Source of the DNA: Blastomonas sp046291395
Lineage (GTDB): Bacteria > Pseudomonadota > Alphaproteobacteria > Sphingomonadales > Sphingomonadaceae
Length of the DNA: 64,000 nt
Direction of reading: 5' to 3'
Assembly: GCA_046291395.1 (NCBI GenBank)
Contig: JBKBTF010000002.1
Span: 62,001-126,000 of the forward strand
The notes beneath the pieces are model-generated. The model had not been told where the DNA came from. It saw nothing but the letters and a program-made list of their open reading frames with translations, and ran no database searches. Positions 24,837 through 32,513 of this stretch are shown one piece after another; position 1 is the stretch's first letter; the number at the start of each line of letters is the position of its first letter. The translations under genes were made by a program, and so were the position numbers.

Positions 24837-26072
24837 TCACGGATCCCGCCGCTCGCCCGGCCTGGGTTGGATCCCGTAAGGCTTCACCAGCGCCCAGACG
24901 TGATCGGGGATCATCGTCTTCATCTTGGCAGGCGCAGCGCGGCGCAGGTGCAGCACGGTCTCGACCGCCTTCATCTCCAGCCGCGCGCGCGCGAATTCGG
25001 CGCCGCGCGGACCGATGCGCGGCATCAGCCAGCCGAAGACCTTGCGCAGAATTTTCGGCATCCGCCGCAGCGGCAGACCGCCTGCGGCCAGCTCGGTGTT
25101 GGTCATGAACCCCTTGACCGGCCCTGCCCTTTTGCCCGCGCTGGTCACCTCGGTGGTGCGCAGTTCGTCGCCGAGCAAGCTCACCAGTTCCTCGCCCCGC
25201 TCGTTGCGCACCAGCAGCCACTGCTTGCCCCTGCCCGCCATATAGCCCACCGTGATGTCGGCGAGCACATTGGTGTAATCGACACAGGTGCGGCAGGTGA
25301 GCGGGAAGAAATCGCCCGGCAGGTCCGAGATCGGCAATTGCAGGAACGGGATTTCGCGGGTTGCCCCGTCATCGAATCGCAGTTCGACATGATAGTCGGC
25401 GCGAAACTCCAGATAGCTGATCGCCTCGGGCTGGTCTGAGAGCAGCGCCAGAAAACGGTGGAAGTTCTCGGTGGTGGTGTTGTCCGAACACGGCGTGCCG
25501 ATGACGTAAATTCGCTCGAAACCCAGCTCCGCCTCGAGCGCGCGCAGGGCATGGATCTGGCACGGGATGCCGATCACCGCGATCCGCCGGTGCCCTGCCG
25601 CGCGCGCGGGTTCGAGCAGCGCCAGCAGCGGCGCGTAGCCCATCCGCATGCCGCGCACCGCCGCCATGTCCTGTGCCCGCGTGATCAGCATCGGCAGCGG
25701 CCGCCAACGGTCATCGGGATGCGGCCCGATCGCCAGCACGGCATCGACCGCGCCGGTTTCCAACAATCGCGCGCCGATCCGGGTGGTGATCCCGGTCCAT
25801 TGTGCGCCCGGCGATGGCGGAACCAGCTCTGCGGTCACCATGCTGCGGTACGGCCCGAAGAACAGCTCGTCGCCCTTGGCTGCGTCGCGCGCGCGGCCAT
25901 GCACTTCGCGCTCAAGCTTGGGATAATCGGGCTGGATGAACTGGCAGGCACGCCCGCACGCCTTGGGATCGCTGGTGCGCGAAATGCCGCAATCGGTGCA
26001 CAAGGTACGCGGTACCGCAGGGGCGAAATCCACCGTCAGGATATGCGGATTGGGCGCGGGTGAAGTGTCCAT
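24837..26072 (-). CDS. Coenzyme F420 hydrogenase/dehydrogenase beta-subunit (FrhB) family protein
   Basis: A 411-residue iron-sulfur flavoprotein-like enzyme. The N-terminal cysteine cluster CTDCGISRTSDPKACGRACQ and the later LTCRTCVDYTNVLADITVGY match the FrhB family, which includes F420-reducing subunits and the plant and cyanobacterial 7-hydroxymethyl-chlorophyll a reductase. GIPCQIHALRALE is another conserved segment. The start was set at ATG 26072, although the frame extends upstream to 26150. Neighbours give no pathway. F420 use is not expected in most sphingomonads, so another electron carrier or a chlorophyll-type substrate is possible. Confidence 0.8.
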   Translation of the reverse strand: MDTSPAPNPHILTVDFAPAVPRTLCTDCGISRTSDPKACGRACQFIQPDYPKLEREVHGRARDAAKGDELFFGPYRSMVTAELVPPSPGAQWTGITTRIGARLLETGAVDAVLAIGPHPDDRWRPLPMLITRAQDMAAVRGMRMGYAPLLALLEPARAAGHRRIAVIGIPCQIHALRALEAELGFERIYVIGTPCSDNTTTENFHRFLALLSDQPEAISYLEFRADYHVELRFDDGATREIPFLQLPISDLPGDFFPLTCRTCVDYTNVLADITVGYMAGRGKQWLLVRNERGEELVSLLGDELRTTEVTSAGKRAGPVKGFMTNTELAAGGLPLRRMPKILRKVFGWLMPRIGPRGAEFARARLEMKAVETVLHLRRAAPAKMKTMIPDHVWALVKPYGIQPRPGERRDP

Positions 26073-26207
26073 CAAGGTTGACACTAGACCGTCCAGGATC
26101 AATCCGCAAACGGTGGGTTGACCCCGAGCCGCGCTGCACGTTCGCGGCAACTTCCCACGATGTTAATTTGGCGCTAGGCTTTGCCGGACATGCGAAAGGC
26201 AGAAGAC

Positions 26208-26543
26208 ATGCAATGGTCCAGCACCGAGCGGCAGGGATGCGTTGTCGCGAGCCCCGATGGCAGGGTTGACGAAGCAACCGCACAGGCATTTGCCGATCAT
26301 CTCTCCAGCAGCGTAGCCCTCGCCGCCGAATCGGCAAGCCGCAAGCTTGTCATCGATTTTGCCGGGCTCGATTATATGTCATCGCGCGGCCTGCGCGCGC
26401 TGACCCTGGCCAAGCGCGAAGCCGATACGTCAGGCGTCACCATGGCGCTGGCGCGGCCCAACGCGGTGATGCGCGAAATTCTGGCTATCAGCCGCTATGA
26501 CAAATTGTTCGTGGTGAGCGAAACGATCGAGGACGCGCTTTAG
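26208..26543 (+). CDS. STAS-domain anti-sigma-factor antagonist
   Basis: A 111-residue single STAS domain, typical of SpoIIAA/RsbV-type switch proteins that bind a kinase/anti-sigma factor when unphosphorylated. The phosphorylation region is LDYMSSRGLRAL, with Ser58 or Ser59 as the likely target, and LVIDFAGLDYMSS fits the family strand-helix pattern. ATG 26208 has AAGG 8 bases upstream; ATG 26190 is an alternative. It heads a plus-strand run with an MBL-fold protein and a CHASE2-SpoIIE phosphatase, the expected dephosphorylating partner. The matching kinase is not in the window. Confidence 0.88.
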   Translation: MQWSSTERQGCVVASPDGRVDEATAQAFADHLSSSVALAAESASRKLVIDFAGLDYMSSRGLRALTLAKREADTSGVTMALARPNAVMREILAISRYDKLFVVSETIEDAL

Positions 26544-26573
26544 CGGGGGTCTCGAACAGACAGGGGGGTGCCA

Positions 26574-27548
26574 ATGCTGGTCCGGTTCTGGGGAACACGC
26601 GGGTCCTTGCCCGTCGCGGCTACCGCGTCGATTGTGCAGGACAAGATCGCCGCCGCCCTGCTCGCCGCCGCGGGACGCCATTTCGCCGATCTGGACGAGG
26701 CACGCGCCTTCACCCGCAACGAGCTGGACTTTGCCACCGGCGGCACCTTCGGCGGGGCGACGACCTGCGTCGAGATCGAGGCGGGCGATTCCGCTGCGGG
26801 CGATCCGTTCATCATCTGCGACATGGGCAGCGGGCTGCGCGGTTTCGGGCTCGATGCGATGCGCCGCTGCGCCGGGGGCCATGCCAGGGTCTATCACTTC
26901 TTCATGTCGCATTTGCACTGGGACCATATCATGGGTTTCCCGTTCTTCGTGCCCGCGTTCGATCCCAATGCGCACATCATCATCCATTCGGGCCATGACG
27001 ATGCCAAGACCGCGCTGCGTCGCCAGCAGGAGGAAATCTCGTTCCCGGTCGCATTCGACTGGCTGCGCGCCAAGATCGAATTCCGTACGTTGAGCGTAGG
27101 CGAGGCCTATCAGATCGGCGCGGTACAGGTGGAGGTGATGGAGCAGCACCATTCGCACAGCAGCTTCGGCTATCGCTTCACCGACGCGGACGGCAAGGTC
27201 GCGGTGTTCAGCACCGACAGCGAGCACAAGATGGAGAAGATGCATGGCGAGGCGGATGTCGAGCAGTTCTTCGGCAACGCCGACCTCGTCATCTGCGACA
27301 CCATGTATTCGCTCGCCGACAGCGTCTCGATGAAAGAGGACTGGGGTCATTCGAGCAACATCGTCGCGATTGACCTGTGCCACGGCGCACGCGCCAAGAG
27401 GCTGGCGCTGTTCCACCACGAGCCGGTCTATTCGGACGCCGACATCGCGCGGATGCACGCCGAAAGCATCCGCTACGAGGAACTGACCCGCGAGCACGCT
27501 CCGCTGGAGGTGCTGTGCGCCTATGACGGCCTTGAAGTCGTCCTCTAG
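26574..27548 (+). CDS. Metallo-beta-lactamase-fold hydrolase of the signalling cluster
   Basis: A 324-residue MBL-fold metallohydrolase. It starts MLVRFWGTRGSLPVA and contains the metal motif SHLHWDHIMGF (H-x-H-x-D-H), with later metal-ligand regions EQHHSHSSFGYR, FSTDSEH and LFHHEP. ATG 26574 is preferred over GTG 26568 because a G-rich site lies about 5 bases before it. The gene is 30 bases after the STAS gene, and its last 26 bases overlap the start of the CHASE2-SpoIIE gene, so the three are probably co-translated. The natural substrate is unknown; a nucleotide or phosphodiester is possible. Confidence 0.85.
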   Translation: MLVRFWGTRGSLPVAATASIVQDKIAAALLAAAGRHFADLDEARAFTRNELDFATGGTFGGATTCVEIEAGDSAAGDPFIICDMGSGLRGFGLDAMRRCAGGHARVYHFFMSHLHWDHIMGFPFFVPAFDPNAHIIIHSGHDDAKTALRRQQEEISFPVAFDWLRAKIEFRTLSVGEAYQIGAVQVEVMEQHHSHSSFGYRFTDADGKVAVFSTDSEHKMEKMHGEADVEQFFGNADLVICDTMYSLADSVSMKEDWGHSSNIVAIDLCHGARAKRLALFHHEPVYSDADIARMHAESIRYEELTREHAPLEVLCAYDGLEVVL

Positions 27549-29595
27549 CGCGACCGCGCTTCCCTCGCGCACCCTGTGGCTGGCGGCGCTGGCAGGCTTT
27601 GCCGCAGCCGCGCTGCTCAGCATCGCGCTAAGCCCTCGCGCGCAGAACACCGTCTTCGATGGCTGGCAATGGCTCGCCCCGCGCGACCTTTCGGCGAGCA
27701 ATGTCCGCGTGGTCGCAATCGGCGACGAGAGCCTCGATGTCATCGGCAGCTGGCCCTGGCCGCGCCGGGTGTTCGCGACACTGACCAAGAGATTGGCCGA
27801 AGGCGGCGCGAGCGCGATCGGTTTCGATATCATCTTTGCCGAGCCCGACGCGGTGAGCCCGTCGCGCTTTTCGAGGCTCTACCCGCCCGACAGCCCGGCG
27901 ATCGAGGCGTGGCTGGGCCAGCTTGGCAGCATGGACGACGAATTTGCCGATGCGATCAGCACCGCGCCGGTGGTGCTGGGCCGCGCGGGCGTGTCTTTGG
28001 GCGGCGCCGATCCTGCGGACCTCACCCAATGGGCGACGATCACCGGCACCCCGCCTGGCGCCTTGCCGCGCTTCCCGCTGGTCCAGCGCAACCTTGAAAC
28101 CCTCGAGCAGCGCGCACCGGGCTTCGGGCTGCTCAACGGCAAGCCCGACGGCGACGGGAGGGTGCGCGGCGTGCCGCTGGTGCTGCAGACCGGCGAGGCT
28201 TTGGTGCCGGGGCTGGCGCTGGAACTGGCGCGGGTGGCGATCGAGCAACAGACCGGCGCGAATGCCGAGATCACGCTCACTCCCGGGGCGCTGCAGATAG
28301 GCGACCGCGAGATCCCGGTGGATGATGCGGGGCGGATGCGGCTGCACTTCGCCGAAATCCCGCAGAGCCACATTTATTCCGCGATCGAAATCCTGTCCGA
28401 GGACTTCGATCTGACCCAATTGCGCGGGAAAACCGTCATCGTCTCGCTTACCGCCGAGGGATCGCCCGACATCGTGGCGACGCCTCTGGGCTCGGAGATG
28501 TTCGGCGTGCTGGTGCAGGCGCAGGCGGCGGACGCGATCCAGCGCGGCGGCTGGCTGATCCGCCCGCTGTGGAGCAGGCTTGCGGAATGGATTGCAGGCG
28601 CGGCGCTCGCGGTTATCCTGCTGCTGCTCGCTGCACGCCAGACGCGCGGGCGGATGACCTGGGGCGTGCTTACCGCGGCGGTGGTGATCCTGCCGCTGGC
28701 GAGCTGGATGGCGTTCCGCTTCGCCGACACATTGTTCGATCCGATTCGCCCGCTGCTGCTCGGCAGCGGCGCGGCGCTTGCGGTGTTCGGCGCGTTGTTC
28801 AGCGAGGCGCGGCGCGAACGCGCGGTGCTGCGCGATGCGCAGAACCGCAGCGAAGGCGAACTGGGCGCGGCACGCGCGATCCAGCTTGGCATGCTGCCTG
28901 ATCGCGCGGCGCTGGCACAGCTCGACCCGCGCATCGACATCGCCGCGCAGCTCGAAGCCGCCAAATCGGTGGGCGGCGATTTCTACGACATCGTGCCACT
29001 GGACGCCGACCGGGTTGTCATCCTGATCGCCGATGTCACCGGCAAAGGCGTGCCTGCAGCCTTGTTCATGGCCTTGTCCAAGGCGCTCTCGCGTAGCGTG
29101 ATGCTGCGCAGCGCAGGCGGCCTTGCCGATACCGCCGCGATGCTCAACACCGAGTTGATGCGCGACAGCGGCGATGCGCTGGGGCTGACCATGCTCTTGT
29201 GCCTGATCGATCTGTCGACAGGGCGGGTCGAGATGGTCAATGCCGGGCACGACAATCCGCTGCGCATCACCAACGAGGGCGCCGTGGTTGACGAACCGCT
29301 CGAGGGTGGCCCCCCGTTCTGCATCATGGACTATCCCTGGCCCGCCGAGCACCTCACCCTTTTGCCGGGCGAAGCGCTGGTGCTGATCACCGATGGCGTG
29401 ACCGAGGCGCAGAACGCGCAAGAGCAGCTGTTCGGCACCCAACGCACCCGCGAGGCGCTGATCGCCGACCAGTCGAGCGCGGCTGCGATGGTCACGACGC
29501 TATGCGACGCGGTGCGCGCGTTCGAGGCCGGCACCGACCCCAGCGATGACCTGACCGTGGTTGCCTTCCGCTATCTGGGTGCTAATCGGGCCTGA
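27523..29595 (+). CDS. CHASE2-domain sensor with SpoIIE-type (PP2C) phosphatase domain
   Basis: A 690-residue membrane sensor phosphatase. One N-terminal membrane helix (about residues 17-37) is followed by an extracytoplasmic CHASE2 domain to about residue 335 (VVAIGDESLDVIGSWPWPR is typical) and then three membrane helices at about 350-425. A linker leads to a SpoIIE/RsbU-like phosphatase with SVGGDFYDI, IADVTGKGVPAALFMALSK, VNAGHDNPLR, LITDGVTEAQN and DDLTVVAFR. It probably senses an envelope signal and dephosphorylates the STAS protein encoded at 26208-26543. Its ATG lies 26 bases inside the MBL-fold gene. Confidence 0.93.
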   Translation: MTALKSSSSATALPSRTLWLAALAGFAAAALLSIALSPRAQNTVFDGWQWLAPRDLSASNVRVVAIGDESLDVIGSWPWPRRVFATLTKRLAEGGASAIGFDIIFAEPDAVSPSRFSRLYPPDSPAIEAWLGQLGSMDDEFADAISTAPVVLGRAGVSLGGADPADLTQWATITGTPPGALPRFPLVQRNLETLEQRAPGFGLLNGKPDGDGRVRGVPLVLQTGEALVPGLALELARVAIEQQTGANAEITLTPGALQIGDREIPVDDAGRMRLHFAEIPQSHIYSAIEILSEDFDLTQLRGKTVIVSLTAEGSPDIVATPLGSEMFGVLVQAQAADAIQRGGWLIRPLWSRLAEWIAGAALAVILLLLAARQTRGRMTWGVLTAAVVILPLASWMAFRFADTLFDPIRPLLLGSGAALAVFGALFSEARRERAVLRDAQNRSEGELGAARAIQLGMLPDRAALAQLDPRIDIAAQLEAAKSVGGDFYDIVPLDADRVVILIADVTGKGVPAALFMALSKALSRSVMLRSAGGLADTAAMLNTELMRDSGDALGLTMLLCLIDLSTGRVEMVNAGHDNPLRITNEGAVVDEPLEGGPPFCIMDYPWPAEHLTLLPGEALVLITDGVTEAQNAQEQLFGTQRTREALIADQSSAAAMVTTLCDAVRAFEAGTDPSDDLTVVAFRYLGANRA

Positions 29596-29617
29596 CGTCC
29601 AGCCAGGAGGATCGCCC

Positions 29618-30490
29618 ATGACCGACACCGTCCGCCCGCGGCGCAGCGCGCTATACATGCCCGCATCCAACCCGCGCGCGATCGCCAAGGCGCGAAGCCT
29701 GCCTGCCGATGTCATCATCCTCGATCTCGAAGACGCGGTCGCGCCCGAGGCCAAGGAAAGCGCACGTGATGCCGCCATCGCCGCGGCCGCAGAAGGCGGC
29801 TTCGGTCCCCGCGAGCTCGTCATCCGCATCAACGCGCTCGATACGCCCTGGGGCAAGGACGATCTTGCCGCGGTGGCCCACGCCCAGATCGACGCGGTGC
29901 TGGTGCCCAAGGTCTACCGCCCGACCGACATCACCGCGTGCAACGCCGCGCTCGCCGATGCGCCGTCGCGGGTGCAGCTGTGGGCGATGATCGAGACCTG
30001 CGCGGTGGTGCCGCATCTCGATGCGCTGGCGGCGCTGTCGGCGGGGACGCGGCTGTCGCTGTTCGTGATGGGGGTGAACGATCTCGCCAAGGAAATGCGC
30101 GCGAGGCTGACGCCCGCGCGCACGCCGTTCCTGCCGATCCTGACGCTGGCGGTGGCGGCGGCGCGGGCACACAATGTCGCGATCCTCGACGGGGTGTGCA
30201 ACGAGTTCCGCGATCTCGAGGTGTTCGAGGCCGAGGCCGAGCAGGGCCTGCTGTTCGGCTTCGACGGCAAGACGCTGATCCATCCCGACCAGATCGCTCC
30301 GTGCAACGCGGTATTCTCGCCGAGCGCGGCGGAGCTTGCGCACGCCGAAGCAGTCATCGCGGCATTCGCCTTGCCCGAAAATGCCGGCAAGGGCGCTATC
30401 CGGGTCGACGGCAGGATGGTCGAGCTGCTGCATCTGGAGCAGGCACGGCAGCAGGTGGCGATTTCCGAACTGATCGCCGCGCAGGGCTAA
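29618..30490 (+). CDS. HpcH/HpaI aldolase / citrate-lyase beta-like CoA ester lyase
   Basis: A 290-residue TIM-barrel enzyme of the CitE-like group that cleaves or forms C-C bonds in acyl-CoA esters such as malyl-, citramalyl- or beta-methylmalyl-CoA. Visible motifs are RRSALYMPASNPRAIAKA (start), VIILDLEDAVAPEAK (metal-binding Asp/Glu), LWAMIETCAVV (active-site Glu) and GFDGKTLIHPDQI (C-terminal CitE signature). ATG 29618 has AGGAGG 7 bases before it. It follows the phosphatase gene by 22 bases, but the functions seem unrelated. Confidence 0.87.
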   Translation: MTDTVRPRRSALYMPASNPRAIAKARSLPADVIILDLEDAVAPEAKESARDAAIAAAAEGGFGPRELVIRINALDTPWGKDDLAAVAHAQIDAVLVPKVYRPTDITACNAALADAPSRVQLWAMIETCAVVPHLDALAALSAGTRLSLFVMGVNDLAKEMRARLTPARTPFLPILTLAVAAARAHNVAILDGVCNEFRDLEVFEAEAEQGLLFGFDGKTLIHPDQIAPCNAVFSPSAAELAHAEAVIAAFALPENAGKGAIRVDGRMVELLHLEQARQQVAISELIAAQG

Positions 30491-30494
30491 GCCT

Positions 30495-30659
30495 TCAGGC
30501 GGAGCGGTTTCTGGCGCGCAGGTCGCCCTTGCAGCGTTCCGAACAGGTCTTCACATTGTCCCAGTCACGCTCCCATTTCTTGCGCCACGCAAAGGGCCTG
30601 CCGCATGCAGCGCAGATCTTCTCCGGCAGGGTAGACTTGGTGTAGCGTTTCTCGGGCAT
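30495..30659 (-). CDS. DUF2256 small zinc-ribbon-like protein
   Basis: A 54-residue protein with the DUF2256 pattern: LPEKICAACGRPFAWRKKWE, then WDNVKTCSERCKG. Four cysteines in two C-x2/3-C pairs probably bind zinc. DUF2256 proteins are often found near cryptochrome/photolyase-type genes, but none is seen here. The start was set at ATG 30659 where the family similarity begins; the open frame extends to 30710 into sequence upstream of the amidase. It converges with the CoA ester lyase gene. Confidence 0.82.
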   Translation of the reverse strand: MPEKRYTKSTLPEKICAACGRPFAWRKKWERDWDNVKTCSERCKGDLRARNRSA

Positions 30660-30760
30660 GGCCGAGATATGGACGTGGCGGTAAGGCTTGGCCAGAGCAC
30701 GGAAGAACAATTCGCCTGCGCCATCTTGCCGGGCGCAAACGCCGCGCTATCGTGGGTTCC

Positions 30761-32383
30761 ATGCGAACCCTTGCCCTGGCGCTGGCCGCCCTCGCCCCCA
30801 TCGCCGCCCCCCTGGCCGCCCTCGCGCAGGAGGCACCCCCGCGCATCGCCCGCATGGCGGTGCAGGTGGAGGAAAAATCGATCCCCGAGCTGGCGGCAAT
30901 GCTGGCGGCGGGAACGATGAGCAGCGAGGAACTGACCCGCGCCTATATCGACCGGATCGAGGCGCTCGACCGCAACGGGCCCAAGCTCAACAGCGTCATC
31001 GCAGTGATGCCCGGCGCGATCGAGGAAGCGCGGGCGCGCGATGCGGACCGCAAAAGGGGCGATGTTCGTGGCCCCCTTCACGGCATCCCGATCCTGATCA
31101 AGGACAATATCGAGGCGAAGGGCCCCGTCCCCACCACCGCCGGATCGACTGCGTTGCTCGCCAACGTTACCGACCGCGACGCGCCTTTGGTGGCAAGGCT
31201 GCGCGCGGCGGGTGCGATCATCCTGGGCAAGACCAACCTGTCGCAATGGGCCAACATCCGCTCGAACGATTCGGTGAGCGGCTGGTCGAGCGTCGGCGGG
31301 CTGGTGAAGAACCCCTATGCGCTCGACCGCAACAGCTGTGGCTCGTCCTCGGGCAGCGGTGCGGCGGCGGCGGCTAGCCTTGCGGCAGCGACGATCGGCA
31401 CCGAGACCGACGGTTCGATCATCTGCCCCGCGTCGATCAACGGGCTGGTCGGCTTCAAGCCCACATTGGGCCTCGTCTCACGCACCCACGTCATCCCGAT
31501 CAGCCACAGCCAGGATACCGCAGGCCCAATGGCGCGCAGCGTGACCGATGCGGCTTTGGTGCTGACCGCGCTGGCGGGGAGCGATCCGGCGGACGCGGCC
31601 ACCGCAGAGGCCGACACGCGCAAGACCGATTATGCCGCAGGCCTGTCGCCCGGCTATCTGCAGGGCGTTCGCATAGGGGTGCTCAAGGATCGCACCGGCA
31701 GCAATGCGCGGGTGCAGGCGGTGTTCGCGGGCGCGCTCGACCAGCTTGCCGCCGCCGGAGCCGAGCTGATCGAGATCGAGGAGAGCCGCACCGGGCTCGA
31801 GGGACTGGGCGGGGCCGAGTTCAAGGTGCTGATGGCCGAGTTCAAGGCCGATCTCAACGCCTATCTGGCGAGCACCCCCGCCACGGTGAAGGCGCGCACG
31901 CTCAAGGACATCATCGCGTTCAACGCCGCCAATGCCCCGATCGAACTCGCCTGGTTCGACCAGGGATTGTTCGACCTCGCCGAAAGCCAGAAGGGGCTCG
32001 ACGACCCCGAATACACGGAAGCGCTGGCCAAGGCGAAACGGCTCGCGGGAGCGGAAGGCATCGACCGGCTTATGAAAGCCAACGATGTGCGCTTTCTCGT
32101 CGGCCCCAGCAACGCGCCGGCCTGGGTCAGCGATCTGGTCAACGGCGATCACAGCAGCGGCCCCAGCCAGAGCCAGCTGCCCGCGGTCGCCGGCTATCCG
32201 CACATCACCGTGCCGATGGGCTATGTTGCGGGGTTGCCGCTGGGCCTGTCGATCATCGGCGGCCAGTGGCGGGACCATGAGGTGATCAAGGCCGGGTACG
32301 CTTTCGAACAGGCGAGCCAGGCCCGAGTTGCGCCAGGCTATGCGCCGACCGCCGACGCGGTGGCCGAGCCTTTAGGGCGCTGA
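30761..32383 (+). CDS. Exported amidase, amidase-signature family
   Basis: A 540-residue hydrolase of amide bonds with a signal peptide (MRTLALALAALAPIAAPLAA, then LAQ). The Ser-cisSer-Lys triad is visible: Lys in GIPILIKDNIEAKG, cis-Ser in NSCGSSSGSGAA, and the nucleophile Ser in ETDGSIICPAS. The C-terminal GYPHITVPMGYVAGLPLGLS is also family-typical. It starts at ATG 30761; an in-frame GTG at 30752 is less likely. Periplasmic amidases of this group are related to GatA but are separate from tRNA amidation. The substrate is unknown. A palindromic element follows the gene. Confidence 0.9.
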   Translation: MRTLALALAALAPIAAPLAALAQEAPPRIARMAVQVEEKSIPELAAMLAAGTMSSEELTRAYIDRIEALDRNGPKLNSVIAVMPGAIEEARARDADRKRGDVRGPLHGIPILIKDNIEAKGPVPTTAGSTALLANVTDRDAPLVARLRAAGAIILGKTNLSQWANIRSNDSVSGWSSVGGLVKNPYALDRNSCGSSSGSGAAAAASLAAATIGTETDGSIICPASINGLVGFKPTLGLVSRTHVIPISHSQDTAGPMARSVTDAALVLTALAGSDPADAATAEADTRKTDYAAGLSPGYLQGVRIGVLKDRTGSNARVQAVFAGALDQLAAAGAELIEIEESRTGLEGLGGAEFKVLMAEFKADLNAYLASTPATVKARTLKDIIAFNAANAPIELAWFDQGLFDLAESQKGLDDPEYTEALAKAKRLAGAEGIDRLMKANDVRFLVGPSNAPAWVSDLVNGDHSSGPSQSQLPAVAGYPHITVPMGYVAGLPLGLSIIGGQWRDHEVIKAGYAFEQASQARVAPGYAPTADAVAEPLGR

Positions 32384-32389
32384 CCTTCT

Positions 32390-32504
32390 CCCCTCCCGCT
32401 TGCGGGAGGGGTGGCCGAAGGCCGGGGTGGGCCTGACCAGATGCCAATCTCAGACCCACCCCGGTTCAGCAAGCTGAACCTGCCCCTCCCGCAAGCGGGA
32501 GGGG
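32390..32504. repeat. Palindromic intergenic element between convergent genes, copy 2
   Basis: The element is a nested set of inverted repeats. CCCCTCCCGC-TT-GCGGGAGGGG lies at 32390-32411, and the related CCCCTCCCGC-AA-GCGGGAGGGG at 32483-32504. CCGGGGTGGG (32422-32431) pairs with CCCACCCCGG (32455-32464), and the hairpin GGTTCAGC-AA-GCTGAACC is at 32463-32480. It fills the gap between the convergent amidase and alkaline phosphatase genes. It shares its layout with the element at 16952-17024, suggesting a REP-like family doubling as terminators. Confidence 0.8.
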
Positions 32505-32513
32505 ATAATGTCT

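Noticed and set aside
32390..32504. Possible CRISPR-like repeat array
   Set aside because: Only two inverted copies of the core with no regular spacers; it fits a nested palindromic element or terminator.
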